6,307 nt of DNA from Gammaproteobacteria bacterium (GCA_009923475.1 RFTM01000104.1:1-6307), one strand, 5' to 3'; shown: positions 1-5,586, counted from the stretch's first letter. Made by a program: numbers and translations. Notes: generated by a model not told the origin, from the sequence alone.

Positions 1-313
1 CGCCGAGGAACGACAGCTCGGCGACGGTCTTCGCCGAGATCGGCGCGCGCGCGTCGATGTCGGCGATGACCTGCACCCGCGTCGCCGCGCGCCGGTCGAG
101 GCGGATGTCCACCACCCGGCCGATGTCGACGCCGAGGTAACGGACCGTGCTGCCGACCGTCAGGCCGCTCACCGACCCCTCGAAGTAGATCTCGTGCCGT
201 TCGTAGGACTTCGCGTTGCGCGCGTCCGAGTACCAGTAGACGAAGGCCGCGGCCATGCCGATCACCAGCAGCACGAACGCGCCCACCACCGTGTAGTTCG
301 CCTCACGCTCCAT
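1..313 (-). CDS. MCE/MlaD family lipid-transport protein, N-terminal part (cut by window edge)
   Basis: This is the periplasmic substrate-binding component of an Mla/MCE-type phospholipid transporter. MCE proteins are anchored in the inner membrane by one N-terminal helix and form a ring with a lipid channel. The 104 visible residues show a short N-terminus (MEREANYTVVGAF), one hydrophobic helix at about residues 9-28, and then the start of the MCE domain, with the typical stretch SGLTVGSTVRYLGVDIGRV at about 49-67. The start ATG (311-313) overlaps the end of the ATPase gene by 11 bases, which implies translational coupling; its ribosome site is weak (GGGGTG). The order permease, ATPase, MCE protein is the usual one for these clusters. 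The C-terminus lies beyond position 1, so it cannot be seen whether it has one MCE domain (MlaD) or more. Assignment to the family is firm; the exact substrate is inferred. Confidence 0.93.
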   Translation of the reverse strand, partial: MEREANYTVVGAFVLLVIGMAAAFVYWYSDARNAKSYERHEIYFEGSVSGLTVGSTVRYLGVDIGRVVDIRLDRRAATRVQVIADIDARAPISAKTVAELSFLG

Positions 314-1088
314 CTGCCACCCCGAAGCGACGCGCGCGGTCGCCATGGAAATAGGACTGTATCCACGGGTGCGGGTGCTGCACGATCTCCTGCAGCGTCC
401 CCGCCACCATGCGCTTGTCGACGATCACCCCGACACGATTGCAGGTCCGGAAGATGCTGTCGAGGTCGTGGGTGATCATGACGATGGTCAGCGCGAGCTC
501 GCGCTGCAGGCCCATCACCAGTTCGTCGAAGGCCGCGGCGCCGATCGGGTCGAGGCCCGAGGTCGGCTCGTCGAGGAACAGCAGCCGCGGGTCGAGGGCC
601 AGCGCGCGGGCGAGCGCCGCGCGCTTGACCATGCCGCCCGAGAGCTGCGCCGGGTACTTGGCCGCGGCCTCGGGCGAAAGGCCGACCAGGCGCACTTTCA
701 GCATCGCGAGCTCTTCGAGCGCCCGCGGCGGCAACGACAGGTGCTCGAGCATCGGCAGCTGCACGTTCTGCAGCACCGTGAGCGAGCTGAACAACGCGCC
801 CGCCTGGAAGGTGACGCCATAGGAGGCCTTCACCGAGCGCAGCTCGGCATCGGCGAGCCGCGTCAGGTCGGTACCGAAGATGCGGACCTCGCCCGCCTGC
901 GGCCGGTGCAGCCCGAGGATGGTGCGCAGCAGCACGCTCTTGCCGGTGCCCGACCCGCCGACGATGCCGAACACCTCGCCCTGCACCACCGTCATGTCGA
1001 GCCCGTCGTGCACCGTCTGCGCGCCGAAGCGGTTGACGATGCCGCGCGCCTCGATGGCGGGCACGGCCGCGGCGGCCGGCGGGCTCAT
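303..1088 (-). CDS. MlaF-like ABC transporter ATP-binding protein
   Basis: This is the cytoplasmic ATPase of the MCE/Mla lipid transporter, energising the MlaE-like permease encoded just upstream. It has 261 residues, normal for the family, and every nucleotide-binding element is intact: Walker A GGSGTGKS (44-51), Q-loop Gln95 in FQAGALFSSLTV, signature LSGGM (149-153), Walker B LLFLDE (169-174), D-loop SGLD (177-180) and switch His207. The FQ-x-GALFxSLTV segment and LSGGM-x-KR-x-ALARAL are characteristic of the MlaF/Ttg2A group. The chosen ATG is preceded by GGAG at 8 bases and overlaps the permease stop codon as ATGA (1085-1088). The same frame stays open upstream into the permease gene, but that extension is out of frame with the real permease and is not part of the protein. 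The gene overlaps the MCE gene by 11 bases. Confidence 0.96.
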   Translation of the reverse strand: MSPPAAAAVPAIEARGIVNRFGAQTVHDGLDMTVVQGEVFGIVGGSGTGKSVLLRTILGLHRPQAGEVRIFGTDLTRLADAELRSVKASYGVTFQAGALFSSLTVLQNVQLPMLEHLSLPPRALEELAMLKVRLVGLSPEAAAKYPAQLSGGMVKRAALARALALDPRLLFLDEPTSGLDPIGAAAFDELVMGLQRELALTIVMITHDLDSIFRTCNRVGVIVDKRMVAGTLQEIVQHPHPWIQSYFHGDRARRFGVADGA

Positions 1089-2203
1089 ATGCCCATCTCC
1101 ATGAACAGCACCGCGAAGATGGCGTCGGCGAGGATCACGAGGAAGATCGCCTGCACCACGGCGACCGTGGTCAGCCGCCCGAGCTCGCGCGACGAGCCGC
1201 GCACCTGCATGCCGCGGTAGGCGCCCGCCGCCGCGATCAGCAGCGCGAACACCGGCGCCTTGATGACGCCCACCCAGAAGGTCCACTCGCCGATCGACTC
1301 GTCGACGCGCTGGAAGTACTGCACGAACGGCATGTCGAGCAGTCCGCGGCAGAGCAGCGCGCCGCCGAGGATGCCGACCGCGTCGGCGATCACCGTGAGC
1401 AGCGGCAACGCGATGACGAGCCCGAGGGCGCGCGGCAGCACCAGCACCTCCATGGGCGAGACGCCGATGGCCTTGAGCGCATCGACCTCCTCGTTGAGCC
1501 GCATCGCGCCGATCTCGGCCGCGAACGCGCTGCCCGAGCGGCCGGCGACGATGATGGCGGTGAGCAGCACGCCCATCTCGCGCAGCACGCCCACCGTCAC
1601 GAGGTCGACGACATAGATGTCCGCGCCGAACTTGAGCAGCTGCTGCGCGCTCATGTAGGCGATGATCACGCTGATCAGGAAGGCGATCAGCGCGACGATC
1701 GGGATGGCCCTGATGCCGGTCTCGTGCACATGACGCACCACCGAGGCGACCCGCCAGGCGCGCGGACGCGTCACGCCGCGCAGCAGCCGCAGCGACGCCT
1801 CGCCCGTGAACGCGAGCCCCGCTTCGGCGGCCTCCCAGCGCGTGACGACCGTGCGCCCGAGCGCGGTCACCGGCTTGAATTCGTGGCGCGAGCGCGGCGC
1901 GAGCGGCGAGGCGGCCTCGTGCCCGAGCGTCTTGTCGACCAGCTCGACCGTGGCCGGCGGTCGCCCGCCCTGCCACGCGACCGTGACGCCCGCCGCGCGG
2001 GCTCGCTCGGCGAGGTCGTGCAACAACCACGCGCCGGAGAGGTCGAGGGCGGTCACGCCGGCGGCGTCGACCTCGAGGACGCCGGCGCCCGCGAGGTCCA
2101 GGGCCGCGAGCTGCGGCTCGATGAGGGGCAGTGCGCGGGCGTTCCAGTCGCCCGCGAGGGTCAAGCGCAGCGCCGACTCGCGGCGTGCGGCCTGCAGGTG
2201 CAC
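1085..2203 (-). CDS. MlaE-family lipid ABC permease with fused N-terminal STAS domain
   Basis: This is the inner-membrane permease of the MCE/Mla-type transporter, 372 residues. Residues about 11-90 form a STAS-like domain (LRLTLAGDWNARALP, then LEVDAAGVTALDLSGAWLL), corresponding to the separate MlaB protein of E. coli. Residues about 145-372 are the MlaE permease: hydrophobic segments near 165-190, 203-222, 252-285, 312-330 and 344-369, with the family signature AGRSGSAFAAEIGAMRLNEE at 220-239 followed by DALKAIGVSP. The domain fusion explains why no separate mlaB is seen. The start is a GTG only one base after the stop of the CDGSH gene; an AAGG lies about 12 bases upstream, so the ribosome site is weak and translation probably depends on coupling. 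The stop overlaps the ATPase start (ATGA). Family assignment is firm; the exact start is less certain. Confidence 0.95.
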   Translation of the reverse strand: MHLQAARRESALRLTLAGDWNARALPLIEPQLAALDLAGAGVLEVDAAGVTALDLSGAWLLHDLAERARAAGVTVAWQGGRPPATVELVDKTLGHEAASPLAPRSRHEFKPVTALGRTVVTRWEAAEAGLAFTGEASLRLLRGVTRPRAWRVASVVRHVHETGIRAIPIVALIAFLISVIIAYMSAQQLLKFGADIYVVDLVTVGVLREMGVLLTAIIVAGRSGSAFAAEIGAMRLNEEVDALKAIGVSPMEVLVLPRALGLVIALPLLTVIADAVGILGGALLCRGLLDMPFVQYFQRVDESIGEWTFWVGVIKAPVFALLIAAAGAYRGMQVRGSSRELGRLTTVAVVQAIFLVILADAIFAVLFMEMGI

Positions 2204-2204
2204 G

Positions 2205-2447
2205 TCAGGGCAGCGCCTTGTGCGAGCCGTCGCAGAGCGGCGCGTTCTTGCTGTGCTTGCAGCCGCAGAACCACGCGGTGCCGGTGCGGGTCGCGTCGTG
2301 TCTCAGCGGCGTGAACTCCGAGCCCTTGTGCGAGCCGTCGCAGAACGGCTGCTTGGCGGACTTGCCGCAGGTGCACCACCAATAGGTCTTGCCTTCCTCC
2401 ACCTCGACGGCGATGGGGGTGCGGCTCGCGATGACAGGCTCGGCCAT
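2205..2447 (-). CDS. Double CDGSH iron-sulfur domain protein
   Basis: A small 80-residue protein with two tandem CDGSH motifs, each of the form C-X-C-X8-C-X3-H that ligates a [2Fe-2S] cluster with three Cys and one His. The first has Cys25, Cys27, Cys36 and His40 (CTCGKSAKQPFCDGSH); the second has Cys61, Cys63, Cys72 and His76 (CGCKHSKNAPLCDGSH). All eight ligands are present. There is no membrane anchor, so a soluble cytoplasmic protein is expected. Bacterial tandem CDGSH proteins are proposed to act in electron transfer or Fe-S handling, but their physiological role is poorly known. The ATG has GGAG 7 bases upstream and a TATACT -10-like element about 35 bases upstream. The stop is one base before the GTG of the MlaE permease, so it may be the first gene of that transcript. 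Confidence 0.93.
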   Translation of the reverse strand: MAEPVIASRTPIAVEVEEGKTYWWCTCGKSAKQPFCDGSHKGSEFTPLRHDATRTGTAWFCGCKHSKNAPLCDGSHKALP

Positions 2448-2479
2448 GTCGGGACTCCGGTTCGATGGGACCGGGTTTC

Positions 2480-2485
2480 AGTATA
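2480..2485 (-). promoter_or_regulatory. Candidate -10 element for the CDGSH-MlaE-MlaF-MCE transcript
   Basis: TATACT on the minus strand matches the sigma70 -10 consensus at five of six positions and stands in an otherwise GC-rich gap between the dps stop (2519) and the CDGSH start (2447). Transcription would begin near 2473, giving a leader of about 25 bases. The -35 region 16-18 bases upstream (around 2503-2508, GAGCCG) matches poorly, so the promoter may be weak or activator-dependent. Confidence 0.5.
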
Positions 2486-2518
2486 CCGGCACCCCGCAGT
2501 CCCGGCTCCCGCGGCCGG

Positions 2519-2992
2519 TCACTGCAGGTGGGCCTCGACGAACCAGAGGTCCTTGTCGAGCCCTGCGGTGATCTCGTTGAAGAGGTCGGCGGTCACCTCG
2601 TCGTCGAGGTCGTCGGCGACCTCGATCGCCGCGCGCGACGCCTTGGCCGCGGCGGCCAGCGCCGCCGCGAGCGCCTCGAGATGCTCCGGTCCCGTGAAGA
2701 TGTCCTCGGGATAGGGCTTGAGCGTGCTGCGGCTCGCCACGGCGCGCGCCGTGCCGACGGCCGTGCCGCCGAGCGCCGTGATGCGCTCGGCGAGCGCGTC
2801 CACGTGCTCTTCGGCGTGCTCGGCGACCTTGTCGAAGAGCTCGTGCAGCGCGATGAAGTTCGGGCCCTTGACGTTCCAGTGGGCCTGCTTCGCCTGCAGC
2901 GAGAGGTCGATGGCGTCGACCAGCCGGGCGTTCAGCAGCTCGACCACCTTCTTGCGGGTCTTGGCGGGGATGTCGTTGCGGGTCTTGTGCAT
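2519..2992 (-). CDS. dps: Dps family DNA-binding ferritin-like protein
   Basis: Dps proteins assemble into a 12-subunit cage that oxidises Fe(II) with hydrogen peroxide, stores the iron and can coat DNA during starvation or oxidative stress. The 157-residue protein has the usual length. By alignment with E. coli Dps, the intersubunit ferroxidase ligands are all present: His38 (in AHWNVKGPNF), His50, Asp54, Asp65 and Glu69 (HVDALAER). The lysine- and arginine-bearing N-terminus (MHKTRNDIPAKTRKK) could serve DNA binding as in E. coli Dps. The ATG is preceded by a strong GGAGGA at 8 bases. The gene lies 119 bases beyond the ABC-2 permease with inverted repeats in between, so it probably has its own promoter, though read-through is not excluded. 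A much longer open frame extends upstream, but it runs antiparallel in sense to the permease frame and lacks family similarity. Confidence 0.96.
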   Translation of the reverse strand: MHKTRNDIPAKTRKKVVELLNARLVDAIDLSLQAKQAHWNVKGPNFIALHELFDKVAEHAEEHVDALAERITALGGTAVGTARAVASRSTLKPYPEDIFTGPEHLEALAAALAAAAKASRAAIEVADDLDDEVTADLFNEITAGLDKDLWFVEAHLQ

Positions 2993-3010
2993 GGTCCGTT
3001 CCTCCGGATC

Positions 3011-3025
3011 AGGGGTTGTCCCCCT
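3011..3025. repeat. Small hairpin AGGGG-N5-CCCCT just upstream of the dps ribosome site
   Basis: A perfect 5-base-pair stem with a 5-base loop, ending 5 bases before the GGAGGA ribosome-binding site of dps at 3000-3005. In the dps mRNA it would fold just 5' of the ribosome site and could affect translation or message stability. Short GC stems are common in a genome this rich in G and C, so a function is only possible. Confidence 0.3.
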
Positions 3026-3062
3026 TGGGCAGCATTCTCCTGCCGGAGTGCCGTAGACACCA

Positions 3063-3100
3063 GTCGTCAGAAAGGATGCTTTCGATAGACCGCGCCTATC
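3063..3100 (-). promoter_or_regulatory. Candidate OxyR-like operator upstream of dps
   Basis: Positions 3084-3100 read GATAG-N7-CTATC, and the outer pair at 3083/3101 also matches, giving a 6-base inverted repeat around a 7-base centre. ATAG-N7-CTAT is the dimer half of the OxyR consensus, which repeats after another 7 bases. On the minus strand the second unit is degenerate: ATCC in place of ATAG and CGAC in place of CTAT, at the correct spacing. In E. coli dps is an OxyR target. The position about 90-110 bases before the start codon is suitable, and a weak -10-like TCTACG lies at 3052-3057. The alternative is a transcript-end hairpin for the permease operon, but no U-tract follows. OxyR itself is not in the window. 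Confidence 0.42.
3070..3083. repeat. Short inverted repeat GAAAG-N4-CTTTC in the dps leader
   Basis: A perfect 5-base inverted repeat with a 4-base centre (GATG on the plus strand), directly next to the ATAG-N7-CTAT palindrome and sharing its outermost base. It lies between the permease stop and dps. It could be part of a compound operator or a small hairpin at the end of the permease message. It has no T-run on either strand. Confidence 0.4.
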
Positions 3101-3111
3101 GCGCAGCGGTT

Positions 3112-4023
3112 TCAGCTGTCGTCGCTGCGGCGGCGCAGGCGGATCGCCGCGTAGACCAGCGCCGCGCCCGCGACGACGCCGAGCCACAGCTCGGCGCTCG
3201 CGGGCAGCGGGAACTCGCCGAACTTCGCGTACACGCTGCCGAGCATCCGGCCCGCATCCTCGCCGCCCGCCCTCACGGCGAACTCGTCGAAGAAACCGGT
3301 CAGCCGACGGCCGACGAACTCCCCGACATGGCTGGTGCCCAAGGCGGTGCGTTCGGCGATCGACAGCACGAAGAACGGCAGCGTCGCCCAGACGAAGGGC
3401 GAACGCTTGGCGAGCACGGACACCACGAGCAGGTAACCCGCCACCGGCAGGTACCAGAGCGCGGCCACCAGCGACTTGCCGAGCAACGAGGCCTGCAGCG
3501 CGAGCCAGGTGCCGCCGTGCCAGGTGCCGAGCGCCTCTGCCGGCGTGCCCGACACCTTGGCCGCGACCACCGCGAACACGGCGATGCCGACCACCATCGT
3601 CAGCGCCCAGATCCACAGCGGCATCGCGACCAGCGCCACGAACAGCTTGGAGAGCACGGTCTTGGCGTCGGACACCGGCATGCTCTTCCAGAAGAGGATG
3701 CTGCGGTCGCGCCGCTCGGTGAACAGGCAGTCGAGCAGGTAGAAGACCACGACCACCATGCCGACCAGCACCTGCGGCACGATGAGCGCGCCGATCCAGA
3801 CGCCGAAGATGGCGCGTTGCTGCGCGGCGTCGCGCATCGATGCAGGCAGCGCGTCGCCGTCGGCGAACATCACCGACACGCCGCCGTGCATCGCGCTGCT
3901 GAGCAGGCTCAGCACGATGATCGCGAGGGCCATGGCGAGCGGGCCCCACACGAGGCTGCGGTGCTCCCACAGCTCGCGGCGCACCAGGGTCATGAACGGA
4001 CCATGCATGGCGTTGCGGATCAT
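3112..4023 (-). CDS. ABC-2 type transporter permease, YtrC-like
   Basis: This is the membrane subunit of the ABC transporter whose ATPase is encoded immediately upstream with a 4-base ATGA overlap (4020-4023). It has 303 residues. A cytoplasmic N-terminus (LVRRELWEHRSLVW) leads into hydrophobic segments at about 24-45, 72-100, 125-155, 180-205, 208-223 and 279-294. The loop FTERRDRSILFWKSMPVSD at 101-119 is typical of ABC-2 permeases in GntR-linked operons: a transient switch to cytoplasmic charge that contacts the ATPase. The C-terminus ends in a basic tail (RLRRRSDDS). The ATG at 4023 is used because of the ATGA junction; Met6 or Met11 are alternatives. Substrate unknown: related YtrBC-type systems respond to cell-wall-active compounds, but the sequence does not show what this one moves. 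Confidence 0.9.
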   Translation of the reverse strand: MIRNAMHGPFMTLVRRELWEHRSLVWGPLAMALAIIVLSLLSSAMHGGVSVMFADGDALPASMRDAAQQRAIFGVWIGALIVPQVLVGMVVVVFYLLDCLFTERRDRSILFWKSMPVSDAKTVLSKLFVALVAMPLWIWALTMVVGIAVFAVVAAKVSGTPAEALGTWHGGTWLALQASLLGKSLVAALWYLPVAGYLLVVSVLAKRSPFVWATLPFFVLSIAERTALGTSHVGEFVGRRLTGFFDEFAVRAGGEDAGRMLGSVYAKFGEFPLPASAELWLGVVAGAALVYAAIRLRRRSDDS

Positions 4024-4958
4024 GATGCGGCTCCGGCGGCGGCGGCGCCCTTGGCGGACGCGCCGTCCTGCATGACGGCGACGAAGAGGTCGGGGATGGA
4101 CGGCGTGCGGACCTCGCCGAAGGCCGCGAGCTCGTCGGCGCGGCGGCCGTCGAAGACCATGCCGACGCGGCCGAACACCTCGCGCTCGTGCAGCGGCCCG
4201 AGGCGGCGCGCGGCCTCGGCGTTCTCGCGGCTCGCGACCAGCTGCACGAAGCGGCCGGAGAGGTCCTCGACCGCGGCGTCGAGCACGATCTTGCCGTGCC
4301 GGATCAGCAGCAGGTCTGTCAGCAGGTGCTCGACCTCCTCGACCTGGTGCGTGGTGATGAGCAGCGTGCGCTCGTGGTCGAAGTAGTCGTTGAGGATCGT
4401 GTCGTAGAACGAGCGGCGGTAGATGAGGTCGAGGCCGAGCGTCGGTTCGTCGAGCACGAGCAGCTTGGCGTCGATGGCCATCACCAGCGCGAGGTGCAAC
4501 TGGGTGGTCATGCCCTTCGAGAGCTCGCCGATCTTGGCGGCCATGCGCACCTCGGACCGCGCCAGCACGGCCTCGGCCTTCGAGCGGTCGAAGCGCGGAT
4601 GCACGCCCTGCACGTAATCGAGCGCCTGCCTCACCTTGAGCCAGCGCGGCAGCACCGCGACATCGGCGATGAAGCAGACCTCTTCCATGATGCGGTCGCG
4701 CTCGACGCGCGGGTCGCGGCCGAGCACCTTCAGGTCGCCGTCGAAGTCGGTCAGGCCGAGGATCGCCTTTAGCGCGGTCGTCTTGCCGGCGCCGTTCGGG
4801 CCCATCAGCCCGACGATGCGCCCGCGGCGCACCGTGAAGTCGACGCCGGCGAGCGCAGGCACCGCCCCGTAGGACTTGCGCAGGCCCCGCGCCTCGATGA
4901 TGGCATCGCCGGCCGAGGTCGCGTCGCCGGCCGGTGTCGCTTGGGCTTCGGCGTTCAT
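4020..4958 (-). CDS. ABC transporter ATP-binding protein, YtrB-like
   Basis: This is the ATPase that drives the ABC-2 permease encoded next. It has 312 residues. Motifs: Walker A GPNGAGKT (53-60), signature LSKGM (146-150), Walker B LLVLDE (166-171), D-loop LGLD (174-177) and switch His204 in LITTHQVEEVEHL. The position of the Q-loop (VCFIADVAVLPRWLK, 94-108) has no glutamine. The N-terminal 18 residues are Ala/Thr/Gly-rich and probably disordered, and residues about 230-300 form an accessory C-terminal domain common in the CcmA/YtrB group. The ATG at 4956-4958 overlaps the stop of the GntR gene (ATGA), and the stop overlaps the permease start the same way. An open frame continues upstream over the GntR gene, but in a different frame from the regulator. 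It probably forms a homodimer with one or two permease copies; this is inferred from the single ATPase gene. Confidence 0.94.
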   Translation of the reverse strand: MNAEAQATPAGDATSAGDAIIEARGLRKSYGAVPALAGVDFTVRRGRIVGLMGPNGAGKTTALKAILGLTDFDGDLKVLGRDPRVERDRIMEEVCFIADVAVLPRWLKVRQALDYVQGVHPRFDRSKAEAVLARSEVRMAAKIGELSKGMTTQLHLALVMAIDAKLLVLDEPTLGLDLIYRRSFYDTILNDYFDHERTLLITTHQVEEVEHLLTDLLLIRHGKIVLDAAVEDLSGRFVQLVASRENAEAARRLGPLHEREVFGRVGMVFDGRRADELAAFGEVRTPSIPDLFVAVMQDGASAKGAAAAGAAS

Positions 4959-5311
4959 CGGCGGGGCTCCTTCAGCAGTTCCTCGGCCGAGAAGCCGAGC
5001 CGGTCGATGGTGGCGCGGAGCTTCGGCCATTGGTCGCGCAGGAACCGCTCGCGCTCGTCGGCGAGCAGCGCCGCACGGGCGCCCGCGCGGACGAACATGC
5101 CGCGTCCGCGCTGCTTGTCGACCAACTGCTCGTCGGCGAGCCCCTGGTAGGCCTTGAGCACGGTCAGCGGATTGATGCGGTACTCGGCCGCGACGTTGCG
5201 CACCGAGGGCAGCGGGTCGCCTTCCTTCAGGACACCCTCGAGGATCATGGCCACCACCCGCTCGCGCAGTTGGCGGTAGATCGGCGAGCCTTCGCTCCAA
5301 GGTTGGTCCAT
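4955..5311 (-). CDS. GntR family transcriptional regulator, YtrA subfamily
   Basis: A 118-residue DNA-binding repressor. The N-terminal winged helix-turn-helix is typical of GntR: PIYRQLRERVVAMILEGVL (10-28), then LPSVRNVAAEYRINPLTVLKAYQGL with the recognition helix about 48-58, and the wing GRGMFV (69-74). The C-terminal part is only about 40 residues (two short helices), which is the YtrA subfamily layout rather than the large FadR or HutC effector domains; such proteins dimerise through this tail and usually repress their own ABC-transporter operon. The start at 5311 is preferred because GGAGG lies 5 bases upstream and the protein begins a few residues before the domain; an in-frame GTG at 5350 would add 13 residues without a good ribosome site. 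The stop overlaps the ATPase start. The likely operator is at 5524-5555. Confidence 0.94.
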   Translation of the reverse strand: MDQPWSEGSPIYRQLRERVVAMILEGVLKEGDPLPSVRNVAAEYRINPLTVLKAYQGLADEQLVDKQRGRGMFVRAGARAALLADERERFLRDQWPKLRATIDRLGFSAEELLKEPRR

Positions 5312-5316
5312 CGAGG

Positions 5317-5321
5317 CCTCC
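5317..5321 (-). promoter_or_regulatory. Ribosome-binding site that fixes the gntR start
   Basis: GGAGG on the minus strand, 5 bases before the ATG at 5311. It supports this start over the in-frame GTG at 5350, which has no comparable site. Confidence 0.7.
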
Positions 5322-5366
5322 AGATCGCCATGCGGATCGATCCCTGCCACGGTCCCGCCGGGTCGC

Positions 5367-5501
5367 TCATCCCGCGACCACGGCGAAAGCCGAGGCCGCG
5401 GAGAACATCCACACCGTCAGCGCGGTCAGCGTGGCGGCGAGCGCGGACACCGCCGCGCACTGGGGGAACGGGGTACGGATTTCTGTTCTGCGGTACATCA
5501 T
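5367..5501 (-). CDS. Small hydrophobic peptide, 44 residues, first gene of the GntR operon
   Basis: Not recognised as a known family. The peptide begins with a polar, basic segment (MMYRRTEIRTPFPQ) followed by a hydrophobic run from about Cys15 to the end (AAVSALAATLTALTVWMFS, then AASAFAVVAG), consistent with a single membrane-spanning helix or an uncleaved signal peptide; ASAFA near the end resembles a signal-peptidase site, but almost nothing follows it. Support for coding: it starts at the first ATG after the predicted promoter, GGAG lies 9 bases upstream, and about 86% of third codon positions are G or C, as in the neighbours. It is followed by gntR after 55 bases, so it should be co-transcribed with the regulator and the ABC transporter. 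It could be a small accessory subunit or sensor for the transporter; that role is inference. A non-coding leader is the alternative. Confidence 0.6.
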   Translation of the reverse strand: MMYRRTEIRTPFPQCAAVSALAATLTALTVWMFSAASAFAVVAG

Positions 5502-5523
5502 GGGCTAAAGCTCCGTGAAAATC

Positions 5524-5555
5524 TATTGGTGATATATATAACTACAACACCAATA
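5524..5555. promoter_or_regulatory. GntR (YtrA-type) operator, inverted repeat TATTGGTG-N16-CACCAATA
   Basis: A perfect 8-base inverted repeat with a 16-base AT-rich centre. It contains GGTG-N16-CACC, the form I recall being described as the binding motif of a YtrA-type GntR regulator in Xanthomonas. It covers the -10 element, most of the spacer and the predicted start point of the minus-strand promoter that drives the GntR operon. Binding of the repressor here would block its own transcription. The arms are separated by two helical turns, which suits a dimer on one face of DNA. Confidence 0.82.
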
Positions 5556-5564
5556 CGGAGTCAA
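5535..5564 (-). promoter_or_regulatory. Promoter of the small peptide-gntR-ABC operon
   Basis: The -35 box TTGACT (5559-5564) matches the sigma70 consensus at five of six positions. The -10 is TATATA at 5535-5540, 18 bases away; an overlapping hexamer gives 17. Transcription would start near 5528, leaving a leader of about 27 bases before the small peptide's ATG. The -10 and spacer lie inside the inverted-repeat operator. Confidence 0.7.
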
Positions 5565-5586
5565 GCCCCCCGTTGGGAAGGGGGGC
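5565..5586. repeat. Perfect GC hairpin GCCCCCC-N8-GGGGGGC between divergent promoters
   Basis: A 7-base inverted repeat with an 8-base centre. It abuts the -35 box of the GntR operon (5559-5564) on one side and ends 7 bases before the mdh -10 on the other. No T-run follows on either strand, so it is not an intrinsic terminator. It overlaps the place where the mdh -35 should be. It could be an operator or simply a structural element separating the promoters. Confidence 0.5.

Noticed and set aside
1089..2030. Upstream extension of the MlaF-like frame, giving a 575-residue open frame
   Set aside because: The extension is out of frame with the recognisable MlaE permease and is rich in Arg, Ala and Gly. 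The ATPase begins at 1088 with a ribosome site and ATGA junction.
2498..2518. CCGGC-N7-GCCGG stem just after the dps stop as a terminator
   Set aside because: No T-run follows, and such short CG stems are expected by chance in this composition. Dps termination remains undefined.
3083..3101. The ATAG/CTAT palindrome as an intrinsic terminator of the permease operon
   Set aside because: The stem is only 6 base pairs and not especially GC-rich, and no U-tract follows on the minus strand (AAGCATCC). It was kept as a candidate operator instead.
2993..3970. Upstream extension of the dps frame, giving a 483-residue open frame
   Set aside because: It overlaps the ABC-2 permease in another frame and shows no family features. 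Dps begins at 2992 with a strong ribosome site and normal length.
3016..4386. A 456-codon open frame on the plus strand opposite the ABC permease and ATPase
   Set aside because: The translation is dominated by Arg, His, Gln, Ala and Glu with no domain or hydrophobic pattern. It is the antisense shadow of two well-supported minus-strand genes in GC-rich DNA.
5245..5460. A 71-codon minus-strand frame including MSDPAGPWQGS, whose ATG overlaps the stop of the small peptide
   Set aside because: The ATGA overlap is tempting, but the frame runs into gntR in the wrong phase and lacks any hydrophobic or domain pattern; the GntR start is well supported.
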